NCBI RefSeq assembly: GCF_022179765.1
Contig: NZ_BPRE01000001.1
Coordinates: 124,001-188,000 of the forward strand
Length of the DNA: 64,000 nucleotides
Reading direction: 5' to 3'
Source of the DNA: Methylorubrum suomiense
GTDB lineage: Bacteria > Pseudomonadota > Alphaproteobacteria > Rhizobiales > Beijerinckiaceae
The notes under the pieces are model-generated. The model was not told the DNA's origin. It worked only from the letters and a program-made list of their open reading frames with translations, and searched no databases. Below are positions 1-10,307 of this stretch, one piece after another (position 1 is the first letter of the stretch; each line of letters begins with the position of its first letter). The translations under genes and the position numbers were made by a program.

Positions 1-29
1 CGGACTGAGCAAAACCCGAGGCAGAGAAA

Positions 30-1727
30 GTGACGATCGTCGCCGATACCCGCATCCTCCTGAAGGTCGTCCTGCCGTTCGGCTTCCTCGTCGCGACATC
101 GATCGGATCCGTGATCGTCGCCGGTCAGACCCTGGATACCGTCGTCGATCGGATCCGCCACCTCACCGATGTTCAGGCCGTGCGCCAGGAGAACATCCTG
201 CGGACTCAGATCACCCTCGCCGAGGCGACGATTCAGAACCGCAACATCATCATCGAGACCGATTTCGAGAAGAAGGGCGACCACAAGGTCCGCCAGGAGA
301 AGGCGATCCAGGCAGCCTATGCCGCAATCGACCGGCTGATCGAGCTCTCGGATGATTCGGAGCGCCGTGCGTACAACCAAGAGATGCGCCGGTCGGCCCA
401 GACCTTCTTTGAAATCCTCATGCGCTCGACCGAGCTCGGCCTGCGCTACGACAGTCTCGGCGCGACGAAAGTGGCGCAGGAAGAGGGTGCGCCGGTCCGC
501 GCCCAACTGCGGCAACTGATCGACGATCATATCGCCCGGATCGATCGCGAGATGCAGGCCGAAAAGCAGGCCGTCATCGACGAGACGTCGAGCGCCCGGA
601 CGATTCAGATCGTCGGCTCGACTTTGGCGCTGCTCCTGGCGCTCGCCCTCGCGGCGGCCATCGTCGTGTTCGGCATCACCCGCCCCCTCGCACGGCTCGT
701 CGCCGTCCTGCGCCGGATGGCCGAGGGGGAGATCGAGGCGAATATCCCGGAAGCGCGACGGGGCGACGAGATCGGTCAGGTCGGCCGCGCCGTCGAGCGG
801 ATCAAGGACATGGTCGCCCGTAAGGCCGCCGAGGAGGCCGAGCGGCGCCAGATCGCCGATACGGCGGCGGCGGAGGCGCGGCGGCGCACGATGATCGAGT
901 TGGCGGACCGGTTCGAGCAGGCCGTCGGCGGCATCGTCGGCATCGTGTCGGATTCTGCCACCGAGCTTCAGGCCACCGCCTCGACCATGAATGCGACGGC
1001 GACCGAGACCGCGAGCCAGGCCGGCACCGTCGCCGCGGCCGCCGAGGAGGCGGCTGCCAACGTCAACACCGTCGCGGCGGCGGCGGAGGAACTCGGCGCA
1101 TCGGTGGAGGAGATCGGCCGGCAGGCGTCGAGTTCCGCCGCACTGGCACAGGCGGCGGTCACCGCGTCCGGCGACACCTCGGCCATGGTGCACGAACTCG
1201 ACGGGGCGGTGGCGCGCATCGGCGACGTGGTCGGCCTGATCTCGTCCATCGCCGGACAGACCAATCTGCTGGCGCTGAACGCCACCATCGAGGCGGCGCG
1301 GGCCGGGGAGTCCGGGCGCGGCTTCGCGGTCGTCGCGGCGGAGGTGAAGGAACTCGCCGGCCAGACCGCGCGGGCGACGGAGGAGATCGCCCAGCAGATC
1401 GGTCGCATCCAGAGCGCGACCGGTCAGGCGGTCTCGGCGATCGGCGGCATCACCACCCGCATCCGCGACATCGACAATGTGGCCGCCGGCATCGCGGCGG
1501 CGGTCGAGCAACAGGGCGCGGCGACGCGGGAGATCGTCCGCAACGTGGCCCAGGCCTCCGCGGGCGCCTCCGCGGTGACCGGCAACATCGCGGGCGTCGC
1601 GGGTGCGGCGGAAGAGACCGGTGCGGCGGCGATGCAGGTGCTCGGCGCGGCGGGCGAACTCTCGCGCCAGTCCGAGCAGCTGCGCGGCGAGGTCGCCCGC
1701 TTCCTCGCCACGGTGCGGGCGGCCTGA
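30..1727 (+). CDS. Methyl-accepting chemotaxis protein, transmembrane
   Basis: A 565-residue chemoreceptor starting at GTG after a purine-rich stretch. Residues about 10-32 form the first membrane helix, about 33-190 a periplasmic four-helix-type sensor rich in Arg, Glu and Gln, and about 193-217 the second helix. A HAMP segment follows, then the long cytoplasmic signalling coiled coil. The conserved hairpin tip ([20 protein letters not shown]) lies near residues 408-427 and is where CheA and CheW normally bind. No ligand can be inferred. No che genes lie in the window, so it probably feeds an array encoded elsewhere. Confidence 0.92.
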   Translation: MTIVADTRILLKVVLPFGFLVATSIGSVIVAGQTLDTVVDRIRHLTDVQAVRQENILRTQITLAEATIQNRNIIIETDFEKKGDHKVRQEKAIQAAYAAIDRLIELSDDSERRAYNQEMRRSAQTFFEILMRSTELGLRYDSLGATKVAQEEGAPVRAQLRQLIDDHIARIDREMQAEKQAVIDETSSARTIQIVGSTLALLLALALAAAIVVFGITRPLARLVAVLRRMAEGEIEANIPEARRGDEIGQVGRAVERIKDMVARKAAEEAERRQIADTAAAEARRRTMIELADRFEQAVGGIVGIVSDSATELQATASTMNATATETASQAGTVAAAAEEAAANVNTVAAAAEELGASVEEIGRQASSSAALAQAAVTASGDTSAMVHELDGAVARIGDVVGLISSIAGQTNLLALNATIEAARAGESGRGFAVVAAEVKELAGQTARATEEIAQQIGRIQSATGQAVSAIGGITTRIRDIDNVAAGIAAAVEQQGAATREIVRNVAQASAGASAVTGNIAGVAGAAEETGAAAMQVLGAAGELSRQSEQLRGEVARFLATVRAA

Positions 1728-1813
1728 CCGCCGCGCCGTCCTCCCCCCGAGGGACATTGCTTGTGACCGTCCGACCGCTCCCGAAAGCCGGGGCCGCCTT
1801 TCGCGTTGATCGT

Positions 1814-3301
1814 CTAACGGAACGGCGGCTCGTCGAAGCTCCGGAGCTTGCGCGAATGCAGCCCGGCCCGATCGGCGCGCAGCGTGTCGAGGGTGGCGAG
1901 GCCGATCTGGAGATGCTCGGTCACGGCCCGCTCGTAGAAGGCGCTGGCCGAGCCCGGCAGCTTGATCTCGCCGTGGAGCGGCTTGTCCGAGACGCAGAGC
2001 AGCGTGCCGTAGGGCACTCGCAGGCGGAATCCCTGCGCCGCGATGGTGCCGCTCTCCATGTCGACGGCGATGGCCCGCGACAGGTTGATCGGCCGTCGCT
2101 CCTGGCTGAAGCGAAGCTCCCAGTTGCGATCGTCGTAGGTGACGACGGTGCCGGTGCGCAGCCGCCGCTTGAGAGCCTCGGCCCGTTCCCCGGTCACCGC
2201 CGCGGCGGCCGATTGCAGGGCGATCTGCACCTCGGCGAGGGCCGGCACCGGGATGTCCGGGGGCACGAGGTCGTCGAGGATGCGGTCGCGGCGGAGATAG
2301 CCGTGGGCCAGCACGTAATCGCCGATGGTCTGCGATTGGCGCAGGCCGCCGCAATGGCCGACCATCAGCCAGCAATGCGGGCGCAGCACCGCGAGGTGGT
2401 CGGTGATGGTCTTCGCGTTGGAGGGACCGACGCCGATATTGACGAGGGTGGTGCCCTGCGGTGCCCCATCCGGCCCGCGGGCGACGAGGTGGTAGGCCGG
2501 CATCTGAAACCGGTGCCAGGGCGAGGCGGCGATCAGCGCATCCGGGTCGGCGCCGGCCGCATCCCCGCGCGAGACCGTCACGCCGCCCGGCAGGACGAGG
2601 CGTTCCCCCTCCCCCGCGGCCAGACGGTCCAGCGCGTGGCGGACGAAGTTATGGACGTAGCGGTGGTAATTGGTGAGCAGGATCCAGGGCTGGATCTCGC
2701 TCCAATCCGATCCGGTATAGTGGACGAGCCGGCGCAGCGAGTAATCGGTGCGGATCCCATCGAACAGGGCGAGCGGACGCGGCTCCCCCGGATGCTCGAC
2801 CCACAGCCCGTCGGCAACCTCGTCGCCGACGACGGAGAGGAGCGGCACCGGGAACAGGGCGGCGAGATCGCTGGCACTGACGCCGCTGCCGCCGAGATCG
2901 GTGCCGGGCTCGACCACGTAGGGGTAGGGAATCTCCTGGGCGGACAGGCCGACCTCGATCGCCGCGCCGTAATCGCGCACCAGCGGGCGCAGCTGCTCCA
3001 GCAGGTAGGCGCGGAAATAGCCGGGCTGGGTCACCGTGGTGGCGTAGAGGCCCGGTGCCTGGAACTTGGCGGTGGCGCGCTCCAAACGGGGCAACGGTCC
3101 CGTCGGCCGGTAGGACAGGCGCAGTTCCGGATAGCGGAACCGCAGCCGCTCCTCCGGGGCGGGCGGCTGGCGCGTCTCGAGGTAGCGCGCGAGCGCGGCC
3201 CGGAGCGCCTGGGTCGCCCCCGTATGCAGGGCTTCCAGCCGCTCGACGGCGGCCTCCGGATCGGCGATCGCCTCCATCGGCCGCAACTCGTCGCTGAGCA
3301 T
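1814..3301 (-). CDS. amn: AMP nucleosidase
   Basis: A 495-residue protein, close to the roughly 480 residues usual for bacterial Amn, which hydrolyses AMP to adenine and ribose 5-phosphate in purine salvage. An N-terminal Amn-specific domain is followed by a nucleoside-phosphorylase-like catalytic domain, with the segment MVGHCGGLRQSQTIGDYVLA and a downstream VDMESGTIAAQGFR that carries the conserved Met-Glu. I prefer the ATG at 3301 to an upstream in-frame ATG at 3397 because a strong GGGGAGGGGG ribosome site precedes it and the extra 32 residues are low-complexity Arg/Pro. It is divergent from the TrmO-like gene. Confidence 0.9.
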   Translation of the reverse strand: MLSDELRPMEAIADPEAAVERLEALHTGATQALRAALARYLETRQPPAPEERLRFRYPELRLSYRPTGPLPRLERATAKFQAPGLYATTVTQPGYFRAYLLEQLRPLVRDYGAAIEVGLSAQEIPYPYVVEPGTDLGGSGVSASDLAALFPVPLLSVVGDEVADGLWVEHPGEPRPLALFDGIRTDYSLRRLVHYTGSDWSEIQPWILLTNYHRYVHNFVRHALDRLAAGEGERLVLPGGVTVSRGDAAGADPDALIAASPWHRFQMPAYHLVARGPDGAPQGTTLVNIGVGPSNAKTITDHLAVLRPHCWLMVGHCGGLRQSQTIGDYVLAHGYLRRDRILDDLVPPDIPVPALAEVQIALQSAAAAVTGERAEALKRRLRTGTVVTYDDRNWELRFSQERRPINLSRAIAVDMESGTIAAQGFRLRVPYGTLLCVSDKPLHGEIKLPGSASAFYERAVTEHLQIGLATLDTLRADRAGLHSRKLRSFDEPPFR

Positions 3302-3395
3302 GCCCCCTCCCCTTCGGCTGTGGCGACCTCTACATCGGCCCGGGCCCTGCGGCGGACAAGCCGCTCGGGGAGGGACGGCGAGCGGGCGACGGCGC

Positions 3396-3914
3396 ATGAG
3401 GGACCAGACCGCAATGCATGAAAATGCCGAGCGCCGCCCCGGCGAGGAGACCGTCGCGCTGCCCGAAGGCTACGATGCCGGGCTCTACTTCATCGGCCGG
3501 GTGCGCACGCCCTGGGCGAGCCGGGCCGAATGCCCGAAGAACGGCCGCCAGACCGAGGCGGTCTGCACCCTGGAGGTCGATCCGCGCTACCGTCCCGGCC
3601 TCCAGAACGTCAGCGGGGCGACCCATCTCATCGTGCTCTACTGGATGGACCGGGCCGCCCGCGATCTCGTGCGCCAGCAACCGCGTCACGCCGAGGGCAG
3701 CCGCGGCACCTTCTCCCTGCGCTCGCCCGCCCGGCCGAACCCGATTGCCCTGTCGGTGGTCGAACTTCTGTCCGTCGCGGATGGGACGCTGAGCGTGCGC
3801 GGCCTCGATTGCATCGACGGCACGCCCCTTCTCGATATCAAGCCCTACTACGCCACCACCGACAGCCGACCCGAGGCGCGGGTCGATCGGGTCGGCACGC
3901 AGGGAGAATCCTGA
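3396..3914 (+). CDS. trmO: TrmO/TsaA-like tRNA m6t6A37 methyltransferase (UPF0066)
   Basis: A 172-residue protein of the TsaA/TrmO family, which N6-methylates t6A at position 37 of some tRNAs using S-adenosylmethionine. Recognisable parts are FIGRVRTPW near the start, the acid-rich substrate segment, FSLRSPARPNPIALSVVELL in the middle, and LDCIDGTPLLDIKPYY near the end, all typical of the family. ATG codons at 3396 and 3414 are both possible starts. A role in tRNA modification is known for E. coli TrmO and inferred here. The tRNA-t6A enzyme gene tsaD lies 32 kb away. Confidence 0.85.
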   Translation: MRDQTAMHENAERRPGEETVALPEGYDAGLYFIGRVRTPWASRAECPKNGRQTEAVCTLEVDPRYRPGLQNVSGATHLIVLYWMDRAARDLVRQQPRHAEGSRGTFSLRSPARPNPIALSVVELLSVADGTLSVRGLDCIDGTPLLDIKPYYATTDSRPEARVDRVGTQGES

Positions 3915-4071
3915 AGACCGGGAATCGCCGACAGACTGGAACAATTCCGCACCTATTCAATCTTCAGCCGGCCGGAATCGCAAGATATAGACATATACCA
4001 GACTAAATGCCAAGCCGTGTTAAGGTGTTATTTATAATTCCCAGACTTACTGATGACCATCGGAGACTACG

Positions 4072-5475
4072 ATGGCTTTGGCAGCGACAACATTCCGGCC
4101 CCGTGACGAGCGCCCGCTCTCGTGGAGGGGGGCTATCGCCGAAGCCATGGCCGCACCACGCCTAATGGCGACGATGCTCGACAGCGTCATCGATGCATGG
4201 CCGGAGGAGGTCTATGCCCAGCCTTCCGTGGCCATCCGCTTCCTGGGGCAGCGCGTCACCTATATCTGCGAGCCACGCCTCATTCGCAGCCTGCTCGTCG
4301 ATCAAGCGGACGCACTGGAGCGCGAGAACTCCATGTTGCGGGCGCTCACCCCGGCCTTGGGCCTCGGCATCCTCACGGCGGACGGCGCCTCTTGGCGGGG
4401 GCAGCGCCGGACCGCGGCGCCGATGTTCCGCCCCGACCGAATCCGCAGCTTCGTCCCGGTCATCGCGGCGGCAGCCGAGGCCACGCGCCGCCGTTGGCAG
4501 GAGACGGCCACGGCGGAAGCGCCCGTCACCGACATCCTGCCGGAGCTGATGCGCACGACCTTCGAGGTGATCGTGGCCACCATGATCTCGGGCGATTGCG
4601 AGATCGCGGTCGCCCCCTTCGGCCGTGCCTTGGACGACTACATCGCCCAGACGCCGTGGAAGATCGCCCTCGCCCAGTTGAACGCGCCGACCTGGATGCC
4701 GCATCCCGGTGCCCGCCGCGGTGCCACGGCCGCGCGCTTCATGCGCGACGAGATCGCCCGCACCATTGCCCGGCGGCGCGCCCGCGGCGAGACCGGCGGC
4801 GATCTGCTCGGCCTGCTGCTGGAGGCGCGCGACCCCGAGACCGGCCTCGGCCTGTCCGAGGCCGCCCTGATCGACAATCTCCTCACCTTCGTGAACGCTG
4901 GGCACGAGACGACGGCTCTGGCCCTCGCCTGGACGCTGCGGCTCCTCGCGGCGCATCCGAAGATCGAGGCACGCATGCTCGCCGAGATCGCCGGGCTCGG
5001 CAAACCCATCGCCGAGGATCCCACGGGCGTCGAGCAACTGACCTACACGCGGCAGGTGCTCATGGAATCCATGCGGCTCTACCCGCCCGCCCCCCTGATC
5101 GTGCGTCGCGCCACGGCCGAGGTGCGGCTCGGTGAGACGCGCATTCCACCGGGTGAAGTCATCCAGATTCCGATCTACGCCCTGCACCGAAACCGTGCGC
5201 TGTGGGACCGGCCCGACACGTTCGACCCCGACCGCTTCGCCCCGGCGATTCAGGCGGGGCGTGATCGCTACGCCTACCTGCCGTTCGGCGCCGGCTCGCG
5301 GGTCTGCATCGGGATGGGGCTCGCGATCACGGAATGCATCGTCATACTCGCCGCGCTCCTGCCGACCTTCCGCTTCGTGCCGGACCGCGACGCGATGCCG
5401 GAAGCGCAGTTCCGCATCACCCTGCGGCCCCGGGGCGGCATGCCCATGCGCGTGGTTCCGCGTCGTGTCGGCTGA
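4072..5475 (+). CDS. Cytochrome P450
   Basis: A 467-residue soluble-type P450. The oxygen-binding I-helix motif AGHETT is at residues 276-281, the ExxR motif ESMR at 332-335, and the haem-thiolate loop FGAGSRVCIG has the ligand Cys412. There is no N-terminal membrane anchor, as usual for bacterial P450s that take electrons from a ferredoxin and its reductase; no dedicated partner is adjacent. GGAG six bases before the ATG supports the start, and the 157 bp upstream are AT-rich and probably hold the promoter. The last 11 bases overlap the start of a GGDEF-EAL gene, so the two are likely co-translated. The substrate is unknown. Confidence 0.93.
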   Translation: MALAATTFRPRDERPLSWRGAIAEAMAAPRLMATMLDSVIDAWPEEVYAQPSVAIRFLGQRVTYICEPRLIRSLLVDQADALERENSMLRALTPALGLGILTADGASWRGQRRTAAPMFRPDRIRSFVPVIAAAAEATRRRWQETATAEAPVTDILPELMRTTFEVIVATMISGDCEIAVAPFGRALDDYIAQTPWKIALAQLNAPTWMPHPGARRGATAARFMRDEIARTIARRRARGETGGDLLGLLLEARDPETGLGLSEAALIDNLLTFVNAGHETTALALAWTLRLLAAHPKIEARMLAEIAGLGKPIAEDPTGVEQLTYTRQVLMESMRLYPPAPLIVRRATAEVRLGETRIPPGEVIQIPIYALHRNRALWDRPDTFDPDRFAPAIQAGRDRYAYLPFGAGSRVCIGMGLAITECIVILAALLPTFRFVPDRDAMPEAQFRITLRPRGGMPMRVVPRRVG

Positions 5476-7882
5476 GAACGAGACCACCGCCGGGCCGCCG
5501 GAACGCGCGGCCGACGAGGGCTGGCTCGCCCACCGATTGCGCTGGGCCCTCGCCGAGCCGGCGCCGGAGCGCTACCGGCAGCAGATCCGGGCCGATCTCC
5601 TCGACGAGACCCTGAAGCTCGCCAACATCGCTGCGATCACGCATCTGGCCCTCGCGTTGGCCGTCTCGGCCCTGTTCTGGGACAGCGCTTCCCCGATCTA
5701 CCTGTTGGGATTTTCCGCCACGGTGGCCACGGTCACCGGCTTCATGGTCTACGCCAATCGGCTCTACCGGAGGGGCCATGCGGCAGGGCTGTCCAAAACC
5801 TGCGTCACCCTCGGTTACCGCATCGCCGCCGCCATCTCCGCCGCGCTCGGCGTCGCGTGGGGGACAGTGCCAATGATGCTGTTCGCCTCCGCCGACGACA
5901 ACCAACGACTGCTCATCATCGTGGCGGTGGCCGGGCTGATCTCGGACGCCTACGTGTTCCGGCCGCTCTTGGCCGTGTCGCTCCTGTTCGCAGTGCCGCT
6001 CATCCTCGGCAGCTTCGCCGGTCTCGTCCGTGCGGGCGAAGCGGTCCTTCTCGGCATCGGCCCCATGCTCGCCGTCTATGCGGGGTTCATCCTCGCCAGC
6101 GTCGCACGGATGAGCCGGCTGTCGCAGGAGCGCATCCTCGACCGGCTGCGCGTCGAGGACCAGAGCCAGACCATCGGCCTTCTGCTCAACGAGTTCGAGG
6201 CCAGCACCAGCGATTGGCTGTGGGAGACCGACGAGACGGGGCGTCTCCAGCACGTCTCGTCGGGGATGGCTCAGGCCCTGGGCCGCCCGGAGGCGGACCT
6301 CCATTCCGGAAGCCTCGCGATGCTGCTCGGAGGCACCACGAAAGAGGAGGGAGACGGGACGCCCGAGATCCTGGCGTGCCTCGAGGCCCGCGAGCCGTTC
6401 CGCGAGCGCCTCGCCGCCGTGACCGGTCCCGGCGGCCTGCGCTGGCTGCGCCTCAGCGGCAAGCCGTTCCAGGACCGGCGCGGCAGCTTCGCGGGCTTCC
6501 GCGGGGTCGGCTCGGACGTGACGGCGAGCCGCGCCGCCGAGGAGCGGATCGCCTATCTCGCTTCCTGCGACACCCTCACCGGCCTGTCGAACCGCGCCGT
6601 CTTCCACGAGGTCGCGGAGGCGGCCTGCCGGGACGCGATGCGCCCGGACGGACCGATGTCCAGCCTGCTCTATCTCGATCTCGATGGGTTCAAGCTCGTC
6701 AACGACAGCGCCGGCCACGGCGCGGGCGACGCCCTGCTGCGGCAGGTGGCCGATCGCATCCGCGCGGTCACCGGCGCGGTCACGGACCTCTCCGCGCAGG
6801 GATTCCGCCTCGGCGGGGACGAGTTCGCGATCCTGCATCGGGGCGATGGCGCGGTGGCGAAAACGCTGGCGCAGAGCTGCGTCGTCGCACTCGGCGAGCC
6901 CTACTGGATCGACGGCGTCCGCGCCGAGATCGGCGTCAGCGTCGGACTCGCCCGCGCGCCTGAGGATGCCGCCGATCCCGAAAGTCTGCTGCGCAAGGCC
7001 GATCTCGCCCTTTACACCGCCAAGGAAACCGGCAAGGGGCGCTGGCACGCCTTCGACGCCAGCCTGGAGCGGCGGGCCCATCGCCACCGCGAACTCGGCG
7101 TGGCGATGCGGGCGGCGCTGACGAATGGCGAGATGGCTCTGCACTATCAACCGCTGGCGAGCCTGACCGATGACGGGGAGGTGGTGGGCTTCGAGGCGCT
7201 GCTGCGCTGGACCCGGCCTGGCGAAGGCCCGATCTCACCGGCCGAACTGATTCCGATCGCCGAGAGCACCGGCTTCGTCATCGAGATCGGCCGCTGGGCG
7301 CTGCGCACGGCCTGCGCCGAGGCCGCGACCTGGCCCGACGACCTGCGGGTCGCCGTCAACATCTCGTCGATCCATTTCCGCCTGCCGGGCTTCGTCGACG
7401 AGGTCGAAGAGGCGCTCCGGGCGACCGGGCTTCCGGCCCACCGCCTGGAGGTGGAGATCACCGAGACGATCTTCCTCGGAAGCACGCCGACGGTCATCGA
7501 CAACCTGAACCGCCTGCGCGGCCTCGGCGTCCGCATCGCCCTCGACGATTTCGGCACCGGCTTCTCGTCCCTGAGCTACCTGACCCAGTTCCCGGTGGAC
7601 AAGATCAAGATCGACCGTGCCTTCGTGCGCGACCTGATCAGCCGCCGCGAATGCCTGACCGTGATCGAGGCGATCATGGTCATTGCTCGCGATCTCGCCA
7701 TCGACGTGACGGTGGAAGGGGTCGAGACGGTGCAGCAGGCCGATCTGCTGCGGCTCAAGCACTGCAACAGCGCGCAGGGCTTCCTCTACAGCCCGGCACG
7801 GCCCGCCGGGGAGATCCCGCATCTCATCGAGGACATCCCGCACCGGTCCCGCGCGATGGTGCCGCGGGCCAACGCCGCCTGA
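5465..7882 (+). CDS. Membrane PAS-GGDEF-EAL c-di-GMP enzyme
   Basis: An 805-residue protein starting at GTG inside the end of the P450 gene. Several hydrophobic segments between residues about 45 and 220 form an N-terminal membrane sensor, followed by a PAS domain (about 225-350). The diguanylate cyclase domain has an intact GGDEF at 450-454. The phosphodiesterase domain has EAL at 577-579 and the DDFGTG loop, so both activities could be real. It would make or break cyclic di-GMP at the membrane. The overlap with the P450 gene suggests a shared transcript, and the sensor may read something linked to the P450 reaction; that is inference. The true start could be slightly different because the frame stays open further upstream. 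Confidence 0.9.
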   Translation: MSAENETTAGPPERAADEGWLAHRLRWALAEPAPERYRQQIRADLLDETLKLANIAAITHLALALAVSALFWDSASPIYLLGFSATVATVTGFMVYANRLYRRGHAAGLSKTCVTLGYRIAAAISAALGVAWGTVPMMLFASADDNQRLLIIVAVAGLISDAYVFRPLLAVSLLFAVPLILGSFAGLVRAGEAVLLGIGPMLAVYAGFILASVARMSRLSQERILDRLRVEDQSQTIGLLLNEFEASTSDWLWETDETGRLQHVSSGMAQALGRPEADLHSGSLAMLLGGTTKEEGDGTPEILACLEAREPFRERLAAVTGPGGLRWLRLSGKPFQDRRGSFAGFRGVGSDVTASRAAEERIAYLASCDTLTGLSNRAVFHEVAEAACRDAMRPDGPMSSLLYLDLDGFKLVNDSAGHGAGDALLRQVADRIRAVTGAVTDLSAQGFRLGGDEFAILHRGDGAVAKTLAQSCVVALGEPYWIDGVRAEIGVSVGLARAPEDAADPESLLRKADLALYTAKETGKGRWHAFDASLERRAHRHRELGVAMRAALTNGEMALHYQPLASLTDDGEVVGFEALLRWTRPGEGPISPAELIPIAESTGFVIEIGRWALRTACAEAATWPDDLRVAVNISSIHFRLPGFVDEVEEALRATGLPAHRLEVEITETIFLGSTPTVIDNLNRLRGLGVRIALDDFGTGFSSLSYLTQFPVDKIKIDRAFVRDLISRRECLTVIEAIMVIARDLAIDVTVEGVETVQQADLLRLKHCNSAQGFLYSPARPAGEIPHLIEDIPHRSRAMVPRANAA

Positions 7883-7931
7883 GGGACGCTCGCCCGCCGG
7901 CGCCTTCGGACCTGCCGACGATGGCCGCCTC

Positions 7932-8918
7932 CTATGGCGAGGCCTCGGCCATCGCCTCGAACACGAGGGCGTGGCGGGCCGCGATGGCGTCGACATCCTT
8001 GCCGTAGCCGCCGCCGATCACCGCGCAGAGCGGGATGCCCCGCGACCGCGCGAGGCCGACGACGAAGCGGTCGCGGGCCGAAAGGCCGCCATCGGTGAGG
8101 TTCAGCCGGCCGAGGCGGTCCTCGGCATGCGGATCGACGCCGGCATTGTAGAAGATCAGATCAGGCGAGAAACCGTCGATCAACGGCGGCAGACGTGCCT
8201 CCAGCACCGCCAGATAATCCGCATCGCCGAGACCGTCGGGCAGGCCGATATCGAGGTCGCCCGGTACCTTGTCAGTCGGGTAATTCCGCTCGCAATGGAC
8301 CGAGAGCGTGAACAGATCGGGCTCGCGGGCGAGACAATCGGCGGTGCCGTCGCCCTGATGCACGTCGAGATCGACGATCAGCGCCCGCCGGATCCGCCCC
8401 GCGCCCCGGAGCGCCAGGGCGGCCACCGCCACGTCGTTGAACACGCAGAAGCCCCCTCCGCCCGCGCGCCGGGCGTGATGGCTGCCCCCCGCGGTACTCC
8501 CCGCGAGCCCATGCTCCAGAGCGAGACGAGCGGCGCAGAGCGTGCCGCCGGACGACGCGCGGGAGCGGGCCACGACCGAGTCCGTGACCGGCAGGCCGAT
8601 CGCCCGCTCGATCGCGGGCGGCACCCGCAGCGCCAGAACCGCCGCGACATAGGCCGGATCATGCGCACCGGCGAGCAGCGCCGCGTCGGCGGGCTCAGGG
8701 GTCACGAAGCCGTCCGGCACCAGCCCCCGCTCGCGGAGAAGCGCGGCGAGCCGGCCGTATTTGCCCATCGGGAAGCGATGGTCCGCCGGCAGTTCGGCCT
8801 CGTAGGCCGGATGGAACACGATCGGCGGCAACGGCGATGGCTCGGGAATGGGCTCTGGCAACGATTCCGACAGGTTCTGACGGGTTCCGGCCTTCGAGCA
8901 TGTCGGGGGCGGTGTCAC
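7932..8918 (-). CDS. Histone-deacetylase-superfamily amidohydrolase
   Basis: A 328-residue zinc amidohydrolase of the HDAC/AcuC/acetylpolyamine family. The paired histidines H147-H148 and the motif DLDVHQGDGT (residues 183-192, zinc ligands D185 and H187) are present, as is NAGVDPHAEDRLG with the third zinc-ligand aspartate, and a terminal GGGYG loop. Bacterial members deacetylate lysines, polyamines or small metabolites; which one applies here is unknown. The first 32 residues are low-complexity and Pro-rich, so translation may begin at an internal GTG at residue 34. It is divergent from the glycosyltransferase gene. Confidence 0.87.
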   Translation of the reverse strand: MTPPPTCSKAGTRQNLSESLPEPIPEPSPLPPIVFHPAYEAELPADHRFPMGKYGRLAALLRERGLVPDGFVTPEPADAALLAGAHDPAYVAAVLALRVPPAIERAIGLPVTDSVVARSRASSGGTLCAARLALEHGLAGSTAGGSHHARRAGGGGFCVFNDVAVAALALRGAGRIRRALIVDLDVHQGDGTADCLAREPDLFTLSVHCERNYPTDKVPGDLDIGLPDGLGDADYLAVLEARLPPLIDGFSPDLIFYNAGVDPHAEDRLGRLNLTDGGLSARDRFVVGLARSRGIPLCAVIGGGYGKDVDAIAARHALVFEAMAEASP

Positions 8919-9013
8919 ACGCCTGATACGGCGGCCCTGCTACGGGCGTGAAGAGGGGCGCCGGAGCGCCCGATGCCGCATGCCCGCATTCCGGGCCTTT
9001 GGGAGACGCCCGC

Positions 9014-10180
9014 ATGGCCGCATTGCCGGAGAGCGGCACGCTCGCCGTTTTCGTCCTCTGCGCAACCTTCGCCATCGTGCTCGTCAACCTCGCGAGCCTC
9101 GCGGTGGCGGCCGTGCGGATCGGACGGCGCGGCCGACCCTCGATCCTTCCGCCCGGCGTCCCCGTCTCGGTGGTGCGACCGCTGCGGGGCATCGAGGCCT
9201 TCAGCGAGGAGACGCTGCGGGCGAGCTTCCGGCTCGATTATCCGGCCTACGAACTGATCTTCTGCGTGGCCGATGCCGCCGACCCGATTCTGCCGATGCT
9301 GGAACTGATGCGGGCGGACCATCCCGGGATCCCGTCGCGGCTGATCCTCGGCGACGAGCGCATCGGCGGCAATCCGAAGCTCAACAACTGCGTTCGCGGC
9401 TGGGAGGCGGCGCGCCACGACTGGGTGATCCTGGCGGATTCGAACGTGATGATGCCGGCCGACTACATCCAGCAGATGCAGGGGGCGTGGCGCAGCGACA
9501 CCGGCCTCGTCTGCTCGACCCCGATCGGCGACCGGCCGGACGGGTTCTTCGCGCTCGTGGAATGCGCCTTTCTCAACACCCTGCAGGCGCGCTGGCAATA
9601 TGCCGGCGAGGCCTTGGGCCTCGGCTTCGCCCAGGGCAAGAGCATGCTCTGGCACAAGCCGTTCCTGGAGGCACGGGGCGGCATCCGCGCCCTCAATGCC
9701 GAGATCGCCGAGGACGCGGCCGCCACCAAGCTCGTGCGCGCCGCCGGATGCCGGGTCCATCTCGTGGCCGCGCCGTTCCGCCAGCCGCTGGGGCGGCGCA
9801 GCCTCGGCGAGGTCTGGTCCCGGCAGGTGCGCTGGGCACGGCTGCGGCGCGTCACCTTTCCGCTGTTCTTCGCCCCCGAGATCTTCATCGGTGCCCTGCT
9901 GCCCCTGACGCTCGCCGCCGTCGTCCTCGGCGGCACCGAAGCGAGCGCCCTCCTCGCGGGAGCGGGCGCGGTCTGGTACGGCGCCGAATACGGGCTCGCC
10001 GTCCGAACCGGCTGGCCCCGCTCACCCAGGCTCCTGCTCGCCTTCCTGGTGCGCGATGCCCTTCTGCCGGCGATCTGGGCGAGCGCCTGGGCCCGCACGG
10101 CGATCGTCTGGCGCGGCAACCCGATGGACATCCGCACCCGCACCCCCGCGCCGCTCGAGACGGGACCGAGCGCGGCCTGA
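9014..10180 (+). CDS. GT2/GT21-type glycosyltransferase (ceramide glucosyltransferase or HpnI-like)
   Basis: A 389-residue membrane glycosyltransferase. An N-terminal helix (about 10-33) precedes a GT-A domain with SVVRPLRGIE, the LADSN metal-site segment, the catalytic EDAAATK region and RQVRW, the Q/RxxRW motif of processive-type and GT21 enzymes. Two to three C-terminal hydrophobic segments follow. GT21 enzymes glucosylate ceramide, and the related HpnI adds GlcNAc to hopanoids; Methylobacterium makes hopanoids, so the second is plausible, but no hpn gene is nearby. GGGAGA precedes the chosen ATG; a longer reading from 8948 adds 22 unremarkable residues. Confidence 0.82.
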   Translation: MAALPESGTLAVFVLCATFAIVLVNLASLAVAAVRIGRRGRPSILPPGVPVSVVRPLRGIEAFSEETLRASFRLDYPAYELIFCVADAADPILPMLELMRADHPGIPSRLILGDERIGGNPKLNNCVRGWEAARHDWVILADSNVMMPADYIQQMQGAWRSDTGLVCSTPIGDRPDGFFALVECAFLNTLQARWQYAGEALGLGFAQGKSMLWHKPFLEARGGIRALNAEIAEDAAATKLVRAAGCRVHLVAAPFRQPLGRRSLGEVWSRQVRWARLRRVTFPLFFAPEIFIGALLPLTLAAVVLGGTEASALLAGAGAVWYGAEYGLAVRTGWPRSPRLLLAFLVRDALLPAIWASAWARTAIVWRGNPMDIRTRTPAPLETGPSAA

Positions 10181-10307
10181 GCCCGGTTCCGGGCAGACCT
10201 GCACCGATCGCGGCCGATCCCGATGGACAAGCCTGCCCGAACGCACATCTAGCTGGCGTGCCGGGTCGTCGCCGCGACGGCCCTTTCCGGAACAGGCGGA
10301 GCGCGGG

